Assembly: GCA_959598545.1 (NCBI GenBank)
Contig: CAUGFC010000002.1
Coordinates: 1 to 40,900, forward strand
Length of the DNA stretch: 40,900 nt
Direction: 5' to 3'
Source of the DNA: an uncultured Olsenella sp.
GTDB lineage: Bacteria > Actinomycetota > Coriobacteriia > Coriobacteriales > Atopobiaceae
Within the stretch, counting starts at the first letter, position 1; the number at the start of each line of letters is the position of its first letter. A program made the position numbers and the translations under genes. Under the pieces are notes generated by a model. The model worked only from the letters and a program-made list of their open reading frames with translations, made no database searches and was not told the origin of the DNA. Positions 14,498 to 21,274 of this stretch are shown piece by piece.

Positions 14498-15683
14498 CGA
14501 GCGCCGGGCGGTCGTGCAGCGCGGGGCGGACGGCCGCTGGTTCGCCCGCCCCTACATGGGCACCGACCGCGTGACCGGCAGGCGGATCAGGCCGTACAGG
14601 TCGTGGGACGCGGAGCTGACGCGCGAGCAGGCCCAGGCCGAGTGCGACAGGTGGGCGGCCACGTTCGACCCGTCGTCGGCCCGGGACAGCTCCAAGCGCC
14701 TGTCCTCGATGCTCGAGACGTACATCTCCGACCCCGTCAACGGCCTGTCCGACAACTCGGTGGCCACGTACCGCAGCGTGGTCAGGACGATGGTGGAGCC
14801 GACCATCGGTAGGCTTCCCTACGACCAGCTTGAGCCATGGGACGTGTCGGCCGCCTACCGTATGCTGCTCGCCCCAAGGACGGGCAAGGGGCTATCGCCC
14901 AAGACGTTGCTCAAGATGCACGCGCTGCTGAAGGGCGCCTACCGCTCGTGGCTGCCGGCGCTGGGCCGCGACATCATGCTCGACGTCCCCGCGCCGTCGC
15001 CCGACCCCGTGGAGCCGTTCGCGCTGTCCGAGCTCGACACCGACGAGCTCTCCCGGGCGCTGGCCTCCGCCATGTCCTCGCGATCCGCTTCTGCCGCCAA
15101 CATCTCGCGGCGCACCGAGGCCATGGCTGTCTACCTCGCCCTCAACACGGGCCTGCGCTGCGGGGAGATCTGCGGGCTGCAGCGCCGAGACTGGCGCCGC
15201 GCCCTGCACGACCTGCACGTGGTGGGTCAGGCGGTCGAGCACCCCGAGCTGCACCGGCAGGCCTACACCAAGGGCAGGCGCGTGCGCAACGTGGCGCTCG
15301 CCCCGGCGGTGGAGGCCCAGCTGCAGCGCCACCTGGAGTGGCAGGACACGTGGCTCGCGCGCAGGGGCCCGGCGGCTCTGGTGGTGACCTTCGGGCCTGC
15401 CGGCGCCATCGCGCGCCCGTCCACCGTGACGAGCCGCTTCAAGTCGCTCGTGAGGGACCTGGGGCTGCCGGAGGAGACGGTGTTCCACTCCCTGAGGCAC
15501 ACGCACGCCTCGTGGCTGCTCATGAACGGGTTCGACATGAGGACCATCCAGGAGCGCCTGGGGCACGCGAGCGTCAAGACGACGCTCGACATCTACGGCT
15601 CGGTCATGCCGGGCCGCGACCAGGCCGCCGCCGCGGCCTTTACCGATTCGATCTGCGGAGGTGATACGGATGACGATACTTGA
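14484..15683 (+). CDS. Second tyrosine recombinase
   Basis: 399-aa integrase-family recombinase. The N-terminal arm-type domain covers about 8-55, the core-binding domain about 70-170 and the catalytic domain about 190-385. All catalytic residues are present: Arg in NTGLRCGEICGL, Lys in YTKGRRVRNV, HSLRHTH, and LGHASVKTTLDIYG with the Tyr nucleophile. ATG 14484 lies inside the end of the preceding gene. Its orientation is opposite to the left-end integrase and it is embedded in the early operon rather than at a prophage end. It may serve another reaction, or be the remnant integrase of a nested element. Confidence 0.92.
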   Translation: MPTSSERRAVVQRGADGRWFARPYMGTDRVTGRRIRPYRSWDAELTREQAQAECDRWAATFDPSSARDSSKRLSSMLETYISDPVNGLSDNSVATYRSVVRTMVEPTIGRLPYDQLEPWDVSAAYRMLLAPRTGKGLSPKTLLKMHALLKGAYRSWLPALGRDIMLDVPAPSPDPVEPFALSELDTDELSRALASAMSSRSASAANISRRTEAMAVYLALNTGLRCGEICGLQRRDWRRALHDLHVVGQAVEHPELHRQAYTKGRRVRNVALAPAVEAQLQRHLEWQDTWLARRGPAALVVTFGPAGAIARPSTVTSRFKSLVRDLGLPEETVFHSLRHTHASWLLMNGFDMRTIQERLGHASVKTTLDIYGSVMPGRDQAAAAAFTDSICGGDTDDDT

Positions 15684-16383
15684 TTCCCTCGTCGAGGGCG
15701 CCCTGTGCCTCGGCAACAGGCGCGAGAGCAACGAGCTGCTCGGCATGATGGTGCGCTACCTCGTGACCGGCGAGGTGCCCGAGCCGCGCACCGACGCCCA
15801 GCGGATGGCCATCACACTGATCATGCCGGTCCTCGAGAACAGCCGCGCCAGGGCGGAGGCCGGAAGGAAGGGCGGGCTGAGCCGTGGCAGCGCAGCAAGC
15901 GAAGCCGAAAGCAAAACGGAAAGCAAACGCGCAAGCAAAGCCGAAAGCAAAACGGAAAGCAAACGCGCAAGCAAACCAGAGAGCAAACGCGCAAGCGAAG
16001 AGGAAGAGGAAGGGGAAGAGGAGTTAGGAGTCTGGATTAACCCCTCAGGTTGTGAAAACGAAGGGGGAGGGGGCGCCGGGTTCGTCCCGCCTGCCCTCGA
16101 GGAGGTCGAGTCGTATTTCGCGGCTAACTGCCTTCGCGGCAGCGCCCGGAAGTTCTTCGACTATTACGAGGCCAACGGGTGGACCAGGCAGGGCTTCCCC
16201 ATCGCGAAATGGGAGCCGGTCGCCCGCAGCTGGTCAGACCGCGAGCGCGGCTACGACGCGGAGCGCAAGGCCCGCGGCGGGCAGACCTCGCAGGAGGTCG
16301 AGCGCGCGGCGGTGTGGAAGCCCGCGAAGACGGATGACGAGCTCATAGCCGAGCTCGAGCGCCAAGTTGCGGAGGCGTCATGA
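15670..16383 (+). CDS. Replisome-organizer-like replication protein
   Basis: 237 aa. The N-terminal domain (LDSLVEGALCLGNRRESNEL, then RMAITLIMPVLENSRARAEAGRKGG) resembles DUF6291-type phage replication proteins. A repetitive Ser/Lys/Glu linker follows at 79-114. The C-terminal PALEEVESYFA, ARKFFDYYEANGW, KWEPVARSW pattern is typical of phage replisome organizers. ATG 15670 with GGAGGTGA upstream is preferred over GTG 15661. It overlaps the recombinase gene by 14 bases. By analogy with lambda O, the linker-coding repeats may be the origin it binds. Confidence 0.75.
   Translation: MTILDSLVEGALCLGNRRESNELLGMMVRYLVTGEVPEPRTDAQRMAITLIMPVLENSRARAEAGRKGGLSRGSAASEAESKTESKRASKAESKTESKRASKPESKRASEEEEEGEEELGVWINPSGCENEGGGGAGFVPPALEEVESYFAANCLRGSARKFFDYYEANGWTRQGFPIAKWEPVARSWSDRERGYDAERKARGGQTSQEVERAAVWKPAKTDDELIAELERQVAEAS
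15895..16002 (+). repeat. Nine 12-bp iteron-like repeats (candidate replication origin)
   Basis: Nine in-frame 12-bp units of the type GAAAGCAAA-NNN or GCAAGCAAA-NNN encode [E/A]-S-[K/E]-X tetrapeptides. They include a perfect 36-bp tandem duplication (15904-15939, 15940-15975). The tract is A-rich in a very GC-rich gene and lies in the linker of the replication protein, where several phages keep their origin. Confidence 0.6.
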
Positions 16384-16721
16384 TCACCCTCATGGAGATG
16401 CTCAAGGACGAGAAAGTCGACCCCGCCGCCGGCCGGCCGCTCGACATAACGCGCATCTACATGGCGAACGTCATGTCGATCGGGGAGGCCGTTCTGCTGG
16501 CCAAGAAGCAGAAGCTCGCCGAGGCGCGTGCCCGCCGGAAGCAGAAGGCCGACCTGTACGAGGACATCGCCGAGCTCGCGCGCGGCAAGGAGCCGCGCCA
16601 AAGGTATGCCAAAGGTGTGCCAACGCCCGCTCCGCAGCTGGGCCAGCAGGCGATGGGGTTCCCGCCGCTAGAGGGCGGAAACGGGGCCGGCGGGGGAGTC
16701 CCCGCGGCAAAGAACACCTAA
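16380..16721 (+). CDS. Hypothetical protein in replication operon
   Basis: Unrecognised 113-aa protein. A basic, helical segment (LLAKKQKLAEARARRKQKAD near 40-59) precedes a Gly/Pro-rich tail. It begins by ATGA overlap with the replication gene, so it could be a partner such as a helicase loader or cofactor, but no motif supports that. Confidence 0.6.
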   Translation: MITLMEMLKDEKVDPAAGRPLDITRIYMANVMSIGEAVLLAKKQKLAEARARRKQKADLYEDIAELARGKEPRQRYAKGVPTPAPQLGQQAMGFPPLEGGNGAGGGVPAAKNT

Positions 16722-16739
16722 TTCTTTTGAGAATGGAGA

Positions 16740-17075
16740 GTGAGAGAGGTTTTGACCGAGATCTCAGCGGTGATGAGGGCCTACCGTGATGCCCTCGACA
16801 GGCACCAGATCCCCTGGGCCGACGACACGTACGACACCGAGCGGGTGGGCGGCTACAGGCTGCGCATCGAGCGCACCGTGACCATCCTGGACGAGCACCG
16901 GGTGAGCGTTATCTGGGGCTACCAGTGCCTGCCCGGGCGCGAGCCGACGGGCGTGAGTATCGGGTACCCGAACTACCTCGAGGTGCAGTACGGCCCGATC
17001 AGCACCGAGCCGTTCGCGGGCACGCCCGGCGACATCCTCGCCGACATCTTCGGCGTGAGGGGTGAGTCGCGGTGA
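16740..17075 (+). CDS. Hypothetical protein
   Basis: 111-aa soluble protein without a recognised family; the C-terminus PFAGTPGDILADIFGV is conserved-looking. GTG 16740 is used, but TTG 16752, preceded by GAGAGAGG, is an equally good start. It overlaps the next gene by GTGA. Confidence 0.55.
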   Translation: MREVLTEISAVMRAYRDALDRHQIPWADDTYDTERVGGYRLRIERTVTILDEHRVSVIWGYQCLPGREPTGVSIGYPNYLEVQYGPISTEPFAGTPGDILADIFGVRGESR

Positions 17076-17266
17076 GCTACAGGTGCGTGCCTGCCGACTG
17101 GATCGACCTCGCCATCGGCAGGCTCGAGGACGCCAAGAGGTCGATCGGGGCGGGCATGGGCCCGACCGCCTGCGACGAGCTGCGCCAGGCGAGGCGATGC
17201 CTCAACAGGGCGCTGATCATGGTCGCGGAGGAGAAGGACATCGAGAAGGATTGGAGCACGAGGTGA
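17072..17266 (+). CDS. Small helical hypothetical protein
   Basis: 64 aa, mostly helical (IDLAIGRLEDAKRSIGAG, then CDELRQARRCLNRAL), with several Cys. GTG start in GTGA overlap with the gene before. No family recognised. Confidence 0.55.
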   Translation: MSYRCVPADWIDLAIGRLEDAKRSIGAGMGPTACDELRQARRCLNRALIMVAEEKDIEKDWSTR

Positions 17267-17673
17267 AGGAAGAAGTCGCCCTTCCCAGGGACCAGGAAGG
17301 CCGAGAGGTCTCGTTGGAAACCGATACGCTGTTTGACGTAAACGGCAGGGAGCTGCGCATTACCAGCTACAGCTACCGACATACTGTTTTCGGCCATTGC
17401 TCGCAATGGAAAGCGTTCAGTCCTGACGTGAGGGAAGATGAGGGGATGCTCCCCGTAAGCGCCCTCTACCTCACCCCGCCCGACAGTTGGGAGAAGCTGT
17501 TCGAGGACTTGGACAGGGCTTTACGCGAAGACGGATACACGCCTTGTTTGTATTACAACATCGGTGGCTATAACTGCCTCCTATGCCGTGCCGGCTCAGG
17601 CGAGAAGTGCGCAAAGCAAATGATTAGGAACATCGCATCAAGAATCCTCAAGCTACGCGGTGAGGACGAATGA
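17263..17673 (+). CDS. Hypothetical protein with DSWEKLFEDLDR motif
   Basis: 136-aa protein. A DSWEKLFEDLDR segment followed by CLLC and a C-terminal helix (CAKQMIRNIASRILKL) recalls small phage proteins common in actinobacterial and firmicute phages; function unknown. GTG 17263, with GGAG 6 bases upstream, overlaps the previous stop. Base composition here is less GC-rich than in the neighbours. Confidence 0.6.
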   Translation: MKEEVALPRDQEGREVSLETDTLFDVNGRELRITSYSYRHTVFGHCSQWKAFSPDVREDEGMLPVSALYLTPPDSWEKLFEDLDRALREDGYTPCLYYNIGGYNCLLCRAGSGEKCAKQMIRNIASRILKLRGEDE

Positions 17674-17933
17674 GCTGCTACTTCTGCGGTGGGTCGCGCA
17701 TCGCGTCCCTGCACTCTGCGCCCGACCGAGGTGTCCGCAACTGGTCCGTGGGCTCCATGACCCTGATGCGCCGATACGACGGCGAGCCGATCGTCAGGCT
17801 TGAGCTGGACACCAGCGTGATGCTCGACGTTTCGGTCAATGGCTCGTGTGGCGACTGTGTCAGCGCCGACGTGACGGCGGACGCCTACATCGAGGACATC
17901 AAGTACTGCCCGTTCTGCGGAGAGGAGCTTTAA
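17670..17933 (+). CDS. Zinc-ribbon hypothetical protein
   Basis: 87 aa with three Cys pairs: CYFCGG at 3-8, CGDC near 60 and CPFCGEEL at the C-terminus. This pattern fits one or two zinc ribbons. ATGA overlap with the previous gene. DNA or RNA binding is plausible but not shown. Confidence 0.65.
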   Translation: MSCYFCGGSRIASLHSAPDRGVRNWSVGSMTLMRRYDGEPIVRLELDTSVMLDVSVNGSCGDCVSADVTADAYIEDIKYCPFCGEEL

Positions 17934-18115
17934 TGAGCCGAGATTTCATTGAGCTATACGACGACGATGGCTACAGGTACATCGTCAACATGGACAAGAT
18001 CTCATTCGTCAACGTCGCAGGCAAAAAGGTCTGGGCTGGTGAGGCGGCCACGCTCGCAATATGCGATGAGAGCATGGAGCGTCTTTTAAGCAGGCTGGTA
18101 GGTGAGGACGAATGA
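17933..18115 (+). CDS. Small hypothetical protein
   Basis: 60 aa, unrecognised, beta-rich start (FIELYDDDGYRYIVNMDKIS). The first base of the ATG is the last base of the preceding TAA; GAGGAG lies just upstream. Confidence 0.55.
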   Translation: MSRDFIELYDDDGYRYIVNMDKISFVNVAGKKVWAGEAATLAICDESMERLLSRLVGEDE

Positions 18116-18600
18116 GCCGCAGGGATGTGACCGAAGAGCTGTCCGAGAAGGTGGCGAAGAAGCTCCGCAGGCAGTTCTCCCTCGTCGCGCAGGAGGTATG
18201 GGTGGACCCCGATCACAGGGTCGACTTCATGGCATTTTCTCCGGGCGTCGGAGGACGAAACATGAAGCTCGAGCACGGGCGGTTCGTGTTCGTTGAGGTC
18301 AAGTCGTGCATGGCTGACTTCAAGAGCGGCCACGGCCTCACGTTCCGAGGCGACGATAACTGGCTCGTGTGCCCTCGCGACCTTGCTGACGAGCTGTACG
18401 ACAAGATGCTCCTGCCGTTGGGCGTGCAAGTCTACTGCCCCGACAACGGAGGCTCCCTTCGGTTGAGATACGACCTTAGTATGCGAGGTGCAGGAAGCCT
18501 GAGGGAAGATTCGACGCTCTGCCTGCTCTGGGCGATGCTGATGGACTCGTACTCGAGATGGCGCACGACGGGAGGTGTGTTCAGTGAGGCGAGCGATTAG
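18112..18600 (+). CDS. PD-(D/E)XK nuclease-like protein (MmcB-like)
   Basis: 162 aa. The arrangement VDFMAF near 39-44, then FVFVEVKSCMADF near 60-72, supplies the D...E-x-K active-site pattern of restriction-like nucleases. The GDDNWLVCP segment matches MmcB-type DNA-repair/VRR-like proteins. It could process recombination or packaging intermediates. ATGA overlap with the gene before. Confidence 0.65.
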   Translation: MSRRDVTEELSEKVAKKLRRQFSLVAQEVWVDPDHRVDFMAFSPGVGGRNMKLEHGRFVFVEVKSCMADFKSGHGLTFRGDDNWLVCPRDLADELYDKMLLPLGVQVYCPDNGGSLRLRYDLSMRGAGSLREDSTLCLLWAMLMDSYSRWRTTGGVFSEASD

Positions 18601-18832
18601 GTGGGTGCCGGCGCGGGCCGAGTATAGGGACTGGCGCGTGCCGGACGGCGCGAGCGTGTGCGCGGATGACTTCTCGACCGTGGTCGACTGCGCGGAGTGC
18701 GGGTGCGAGCTCGCATTCGGCGAGAGCTATACATCGCGGCTGATCCATAACGACCTCGGGTTCGGCTACGCCGTGTGCCCGAGGTGCTACGAGGCCGAGT
18801 TCAGGGAGATGGGAGAGAGCTGTGACCTTTAA
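18584..18832 (+). CDS. Zinc-finger hypothetical protein
   Basis: 82 aa with CAECGCEL and CPRCYEAEF, a split four-Cys zinc site. GTG 18584 is chosen because GGAGG lies 8 bases before it; GTG 18575 would overlap that site. It overlaps its neighbours on both sides. Confidence 0.6.
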   Translation: MRRAIRWVPARAEYRDWRVPDGASVCADDFSTVVDCAECGCELAFGESYTSRLIHNDLGFGYAVCPRCYEAEFREMGESCDL

Positions 18833-19037
18833 CGATGCCGAGTTCAAGGCGTGCCCCCGGTGCGGGGTCGAGCCTGTGATTGAGGATGTGCGCGAGCGCT
18901 CCCTGGACCGGCCTAACGTGATGAGCGTGACGTGCCCCGCCTGCGGAATGTCCAACAGAATCGCGTGGGGGAGCTTGATGGCGGAGTCGCTGGGGCAGGC
19001 CGTCTCCATGCTCGCGTCCAGCTGGAACAGAAGGTGA
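18822..19037 (+). CDS. Lar-like zinc-ribbon protein
   Basis: 71 aa with CPRCGVEP near 11-18, CPACGMSN near 38-45 and a terminal SSWNRR. This is the layout of the phage restriction-alleviation (Lar) family, in which the C-terminal WN-R box is typical. Lar proteins modulate host type I restriction; the role here is inferred from pattern. GTG start with GGGAGAG upstream. Confidence 0.65.
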   Translation: MTFNDAEFKACPRCGVEPVIEDVRERSLDRPNVMSVTCPACGMSNRIAWGSLMAESLGQAVSMLASSWNRR

Positions 19038-19246
19038 TCCGCTCGGCGGCCGAGCTGTTCCGCGCAACCGCCTGGCGCATGGTGCCCGATCTGGTGTCGG
19101 GTCCCGCGCGCCGGGCGCTCGCGCACGGACGGGCAGACGCGCCGCGCGTGACGTCGAAGCAGATCGGGGAGACGGAGCGGAGGGCGAGGACGCTGCAGCG
19201 CGACCGCGCCCGGGCGCTCAAGAGGTCGAGAAAGGCGAAGCGATGA
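19034..19246 (+). CDS. Basic hypothetical protein
   Basis: 70 aa, very Arg/Lys-rich in its second half (RRARTLQRDRARALKRSRKA). It has a GTG start in GTGA overlap and no own ribosome binding site. A nucleic-acid-binding role is possible but unsupported. Confidence 0.45.
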   Translation: MIRSAAELFRATAWRMVPDLVSGPARRALAHGRADAPRVTSKQIGETERRARTLQRDRARALKRSRKAKR

Positions 19247-19347
19247 GGTTGTTCGAGAAGCTATGGCGGATGCTCGCTGAGAACCGCCGCGTGCGCAAGA
19301 GCATCGAGGCTCGGCGTACCCGCAGGTGCAGGAGGTCGACGAGATGA
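19243..19347 (+). CDS. 34-aa basic peptide
   Basis: Short gene linked by ATGA overlaps at both ends, which is its main support. Product MRLFEKLWRMLAENRR... is amphipathic and Arg-rich. No family. Confidence 0.45.
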   Translation: MRLFEKLWRMLAENRRVRKSIEARRTRRCRRSTR

Positions 19348-19592
19348 ACGTGATGTGGGATGTGCAGGAGAGGACGTGCGCGATCTGCGGGAGGGTCTTC
19401 ATCCCGAAGGCGCCCCACGCCAAGTACTGCTCGGAAGCGTGCCGGCGCGAGCACGACCTGCGCCGCGTGAAGGAGGCCCGCCGCAAGGGCGCCAAGCCGA
19501 AGCGCTACAGGGTCGACCGCTACCTTGCCGGGTCGGGCCCGGCCTACGACGAGCTCCAGGCCATGCGCCGCGAGGTCGCGATGAGATATTGA
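19344..19592 (+). CDS. Zinc-binding protein (CxxC...YCSxxC)
   Basis: 82 aa. CAICGRVFIPKAPHAKYCSE near 12-31 plus a following CRREHD forms a treble-clef-like zinc site common in small phage proteins. A basic helix follows. AGGAGG before ATG 19344 decides this start. Last gene of the early run; a hairpin follows. Confidence 0.7.
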   Translation: MNVMWDVQERTCAICGRVFIPKAPHAKYCSEACRREHDLRRVKEARRKGAKPKRYRVDRYLAGSGPAYDELQAMRREVAMRY

Positions 19593-19619
19593 GTTTCCGC
19601 AGGTAGACATAGGTAGATA

Positions 19620-19658
19620 TATAATTAAGGCCGCTGGCGTTGGAGCGCCGGCGGCCTT
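19620..19658 (+). terminator. TATAAT element and hairpin ending the early operon
   Basis: A perfect TATAAT (19620-19625) in an AT-rich island containing two copies of AGGTAGA lies just before a 13-bp hairpin (arms 19627-19639 and 19646-19658) followed by TTTGG. It is either a weak terminator of the early operon or a small promoter-hairpin unit for the late regulator. No good -35 is visible. Confidence 0.5.
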
Positions 19659-19721
19659 TGGCAAAGACGCCTCCCGGCATCCTCTATGTGGCGTAGAGCA
19701 TGGTACCACGCGGGAGGTCAC

Positions 19722-20174
19722 ATGGACGCACGTGAATATTTGGAGACTGTACGGGCCGCCCAGCGCGGCATCGACCGCAGGCTGGCGGTCATCCAGTCGA
19801 TGCAGGCACGCGAGCAGGTGCGCGCCCAGCGCTACGACGCCGTGGGCAAGGGCGCGCACGGGACGGACTTCATGCGCTCGACGGATGACAGGATCGATTA
19901 TGAGCGCCGCAGCGGCGCGGAGCTGTCGGAGCTGCGGCGCGAGGTGGAGCGGGGCCGCGAGCTGTGTGCGGGCGTGCGCTCCGCCAACCCTGGCAAGCGC
20001 TGGGGCGACGTGCTGGAGCTGAGATACTGCGAGGACCGCACGCTGCAGGAGATCGCGGGGACGCTCGGGGTGTCGGTGAGGTCGGTGAACTCCGACCTGT
20101 GCGCCGCCCTGGACTGGACGGACATGGTCGGTCCGGCGGCAGCCCGATCGGGTCTTGGCCGCGCTGCGGTCTGA
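19722..20174 (+). CDS. Late transcription regulator, ArpU/DUF1492-like (sigma region 4-like HTH)
   Basis: 150 aa. The N-terminal part is helical and coiled (REYLETVRAAQRGIDRRLAV). The C-terminal RWGDVLELRYCEDRTLQEIA, then LGVSVRSVNSDL, is a sigma-70-region-4-like HTH as in ArpU, RinA and DUF1492 proteins, which activate late transcription in Gram-positive phages and sit just before the terminase genes. GGGAGG precedes the ATG. The repeat array directly downstream is the obvious candidate binding site. Confidence 0.75.
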   Translation: MDAREYLETVRAAQRGIDRRLAVIQSMQAREQVRAQRYDAVGKGAHGTDFMRSTDDRIDYERRSGAELSELRREVERGRELCAGVRSANPGKRWGDVLELRYCEDRTLQEIAGTLGVSVRSVNSDLCAALDWTDMVGPAAARSGLGRAAV

Positions 20175-20238
20175 TCCGCATATATCTCTATCGTTGCCCG
20201 TCGGCCCGGCGCCGGCGGGCTTCTCTTTACCTGCGGAC

Positions 20239-20358
20239 TGCACGCAATTGCACACCGTTGCACGTGATTGCCTACAGTTGCACGCCGTTGCACACAATTG
20301 CACGTGATTGCCTACAGTTGCACGCGATTGCACACAATTGCACACCGTTGCACGTTGC
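20239..20358. repeat. Twelve tandem 10-bp repeats (TGCAC-N5)
   Basis: Consecutive 10-bp units starting TGCAC (two start TGCCT), for example TGCACACAAT, TGCACACCGT and TGCACGTGAT, without spacers. A 40-bp higher-order unit (20259-20298) is repeated almost perfectly at 20299-20338. The period is not a multiple of three, so the array is not coding, and it matches one helical turn. It fills much of the gap 20175-20504, where no gene is seen. Confidence 0.92.
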
Positions 20359-20366
20359 GGTTGGGA

Positions 20367-20372
20367 TATAAC
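20367..20372 (+). promoter_or_regulatory. Candidate late promoter -10
   Basis: TATAAC begins 9 bases after the last repeat. There is no -35 at 16-18 bases, as expected if a bound activator replaces it. Confidence 0.5.
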
Positions 20373-20440
20373 TAGGGTGTCGATTCGCAGCGCCGCCCGC
20401 GCGGTGTGCGGGTCGGATGTGCGTGGAAGCACAGATGAGT

Positions 20441-20484
20441 GGCCGGGGTTCCCTTCAGCAGTTCAGGGACTCCGGCCTTTCTAT
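20441..20484 (+). terminator. Leader terminator before the late genes
   Basis: GGCCGG...CCCT pairs with AGGG...CCGGCC around a TCAGCAGTTC-type loop, with a small bulge, followed by TTTCTATT. It lies about 100 bases after the candidate late promoter and before the first late gene. Two smaller hairpins (CCCGC/GCGGG near 20400; TGTGC/GCACA at 20418-20433) precede it. Confidence 0.55.
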
Positions 20485-20504
20485 TACGTTCAATTCAATA
20501 GGGG

Positions 20505-20714
20505 ATGATGCCCGTGGTCAGCCGAGAGTACATCGCGCGATCCGCCCGCCGCCACGACACGGTTATGGCGTGGGCGTTCCGCCGCGCCCTGGGGGTCACG
20601 GCGGCGCCCCGCCGCCGACCGGGGGGTGCCGGTGGCGTGCGCCTTGAGGCGCTGCGCTACGGGGGCATCGAGGCGTGCATGTCCAACCGAGGGCGCTCCC
20701 CGGTGGAGTGGTAG
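20505..20714 (+). CDS. Arg-rich hypothetical protein
   Basis: 69-aa basic protein, first gene after the late leader. AGGGG precedes two adjacent ATG codons (20505 and 20508), either usable. No family recognised. Confidence 0.5.
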   Translation: MMPVVSREYIARSARRHDTVMAWAFRRALGVTAAPRRRPGGAGGVRLEALRYGGIEACMSNRGRSPVEW

Positions 20715-20717
20715 GGG

Positions 20718-21125
20718 ATGGGCAACCCGCGCAAGGCCAACGGCGCCCGCCGCCGCCATGTCGTGCGGTGGCTCCGCTCGCAGGGCAGGCCCTGCTGGAT
20801 ATGTGGGCTACCCATAGACTACGGGGTGCCGCCGGGCAACCCCGGGGCCTTCGAGTGCGATGAGCTCGTCCCGGTCAGCCGCGGTGGATCGCCCTTCGAC
20901 CGCGACAACGTCGCCGCCGCGCACCGCTGCTGCAACAACTGGCGCCGCGCCCGCAGCGTCGCCGAGGTCTCGGCCGTCCGCCGCGCCCTCCGCGAGCATC
21001 TCGTCGCGTGGAACTCTCCTGAGTCCTTCGTCGAGCTGTGCAAGGCGCTCAAGTCCGAACGTATTCCCTTTATTAGTCCCCCGTCCGTGCCCGAGAAACA
21101 GCCGCGGCAAACGACCTCATGGTAG
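20718..21125 (+). CDS. HNH endonuclease
   Basis: 135 aa. CWICG near 32-36 and the core DELVPVSRGG, then NVAAAHRCCNNWR (about 49-75), form the HNH active site with a zinc-binding Cys pair. HNH proteins beside terminase genes assist DNA cleavage during cos-type packaging in many phages. Starts 3 bases after the previous stop. Confidence 0.85.
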   Translation: MGNPRKANGARRRHVVRWLRSQGRPCWICGLPIDYGVPPGNPGAFECDELVPVSRGGSPFDRDNVAAAHRCCNNWRRARSVAEVSAVRRALREHLVAWNSPESFVELCKALKSERIPFISPPSVPEKQPRQTTSW

Positions 21126-21145
21126 GGGATGCGCCCCGGCGCTCG

Positions 21146-21164
21146 ACCCCACGGGGGTCTTTTG
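21146..21164 (+). terminator. Short hairpin with T4 after the HNH gene
   Basis: GACCCC-ACG-GGGGTC followed by TTTT. A second, almost uninterrupted palindrome (GGATGGTGGC-GA-GCCACCATCC, 21168-21189) follows. Together they may partly terminate, or mark a packaging site. Confidence 0.45.
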
Positions 21165-21274
21165 CCGGATGGTGGCGAGCCACCATCCCGCACCAGGGCC
21201 GCAATACCCCCGAATACGCTTTTTTACAGAAGTCAAGCCAAAACCGCAGCTAAACCGAGAAAAACTAGGCGGGT

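Noticed and set aside
20239..20358. CRISPR array
   Set aside because: Units are 10 bp with no unique spacers, and no cas genes are near.
19218..20432. Long minus-strand frame reading through the 10-bp repeats with Cys/Gln-rich repeats
   Set aside because: Open only because the repeat lacks stops; it crosses real plus-strand genes and has no start signal.
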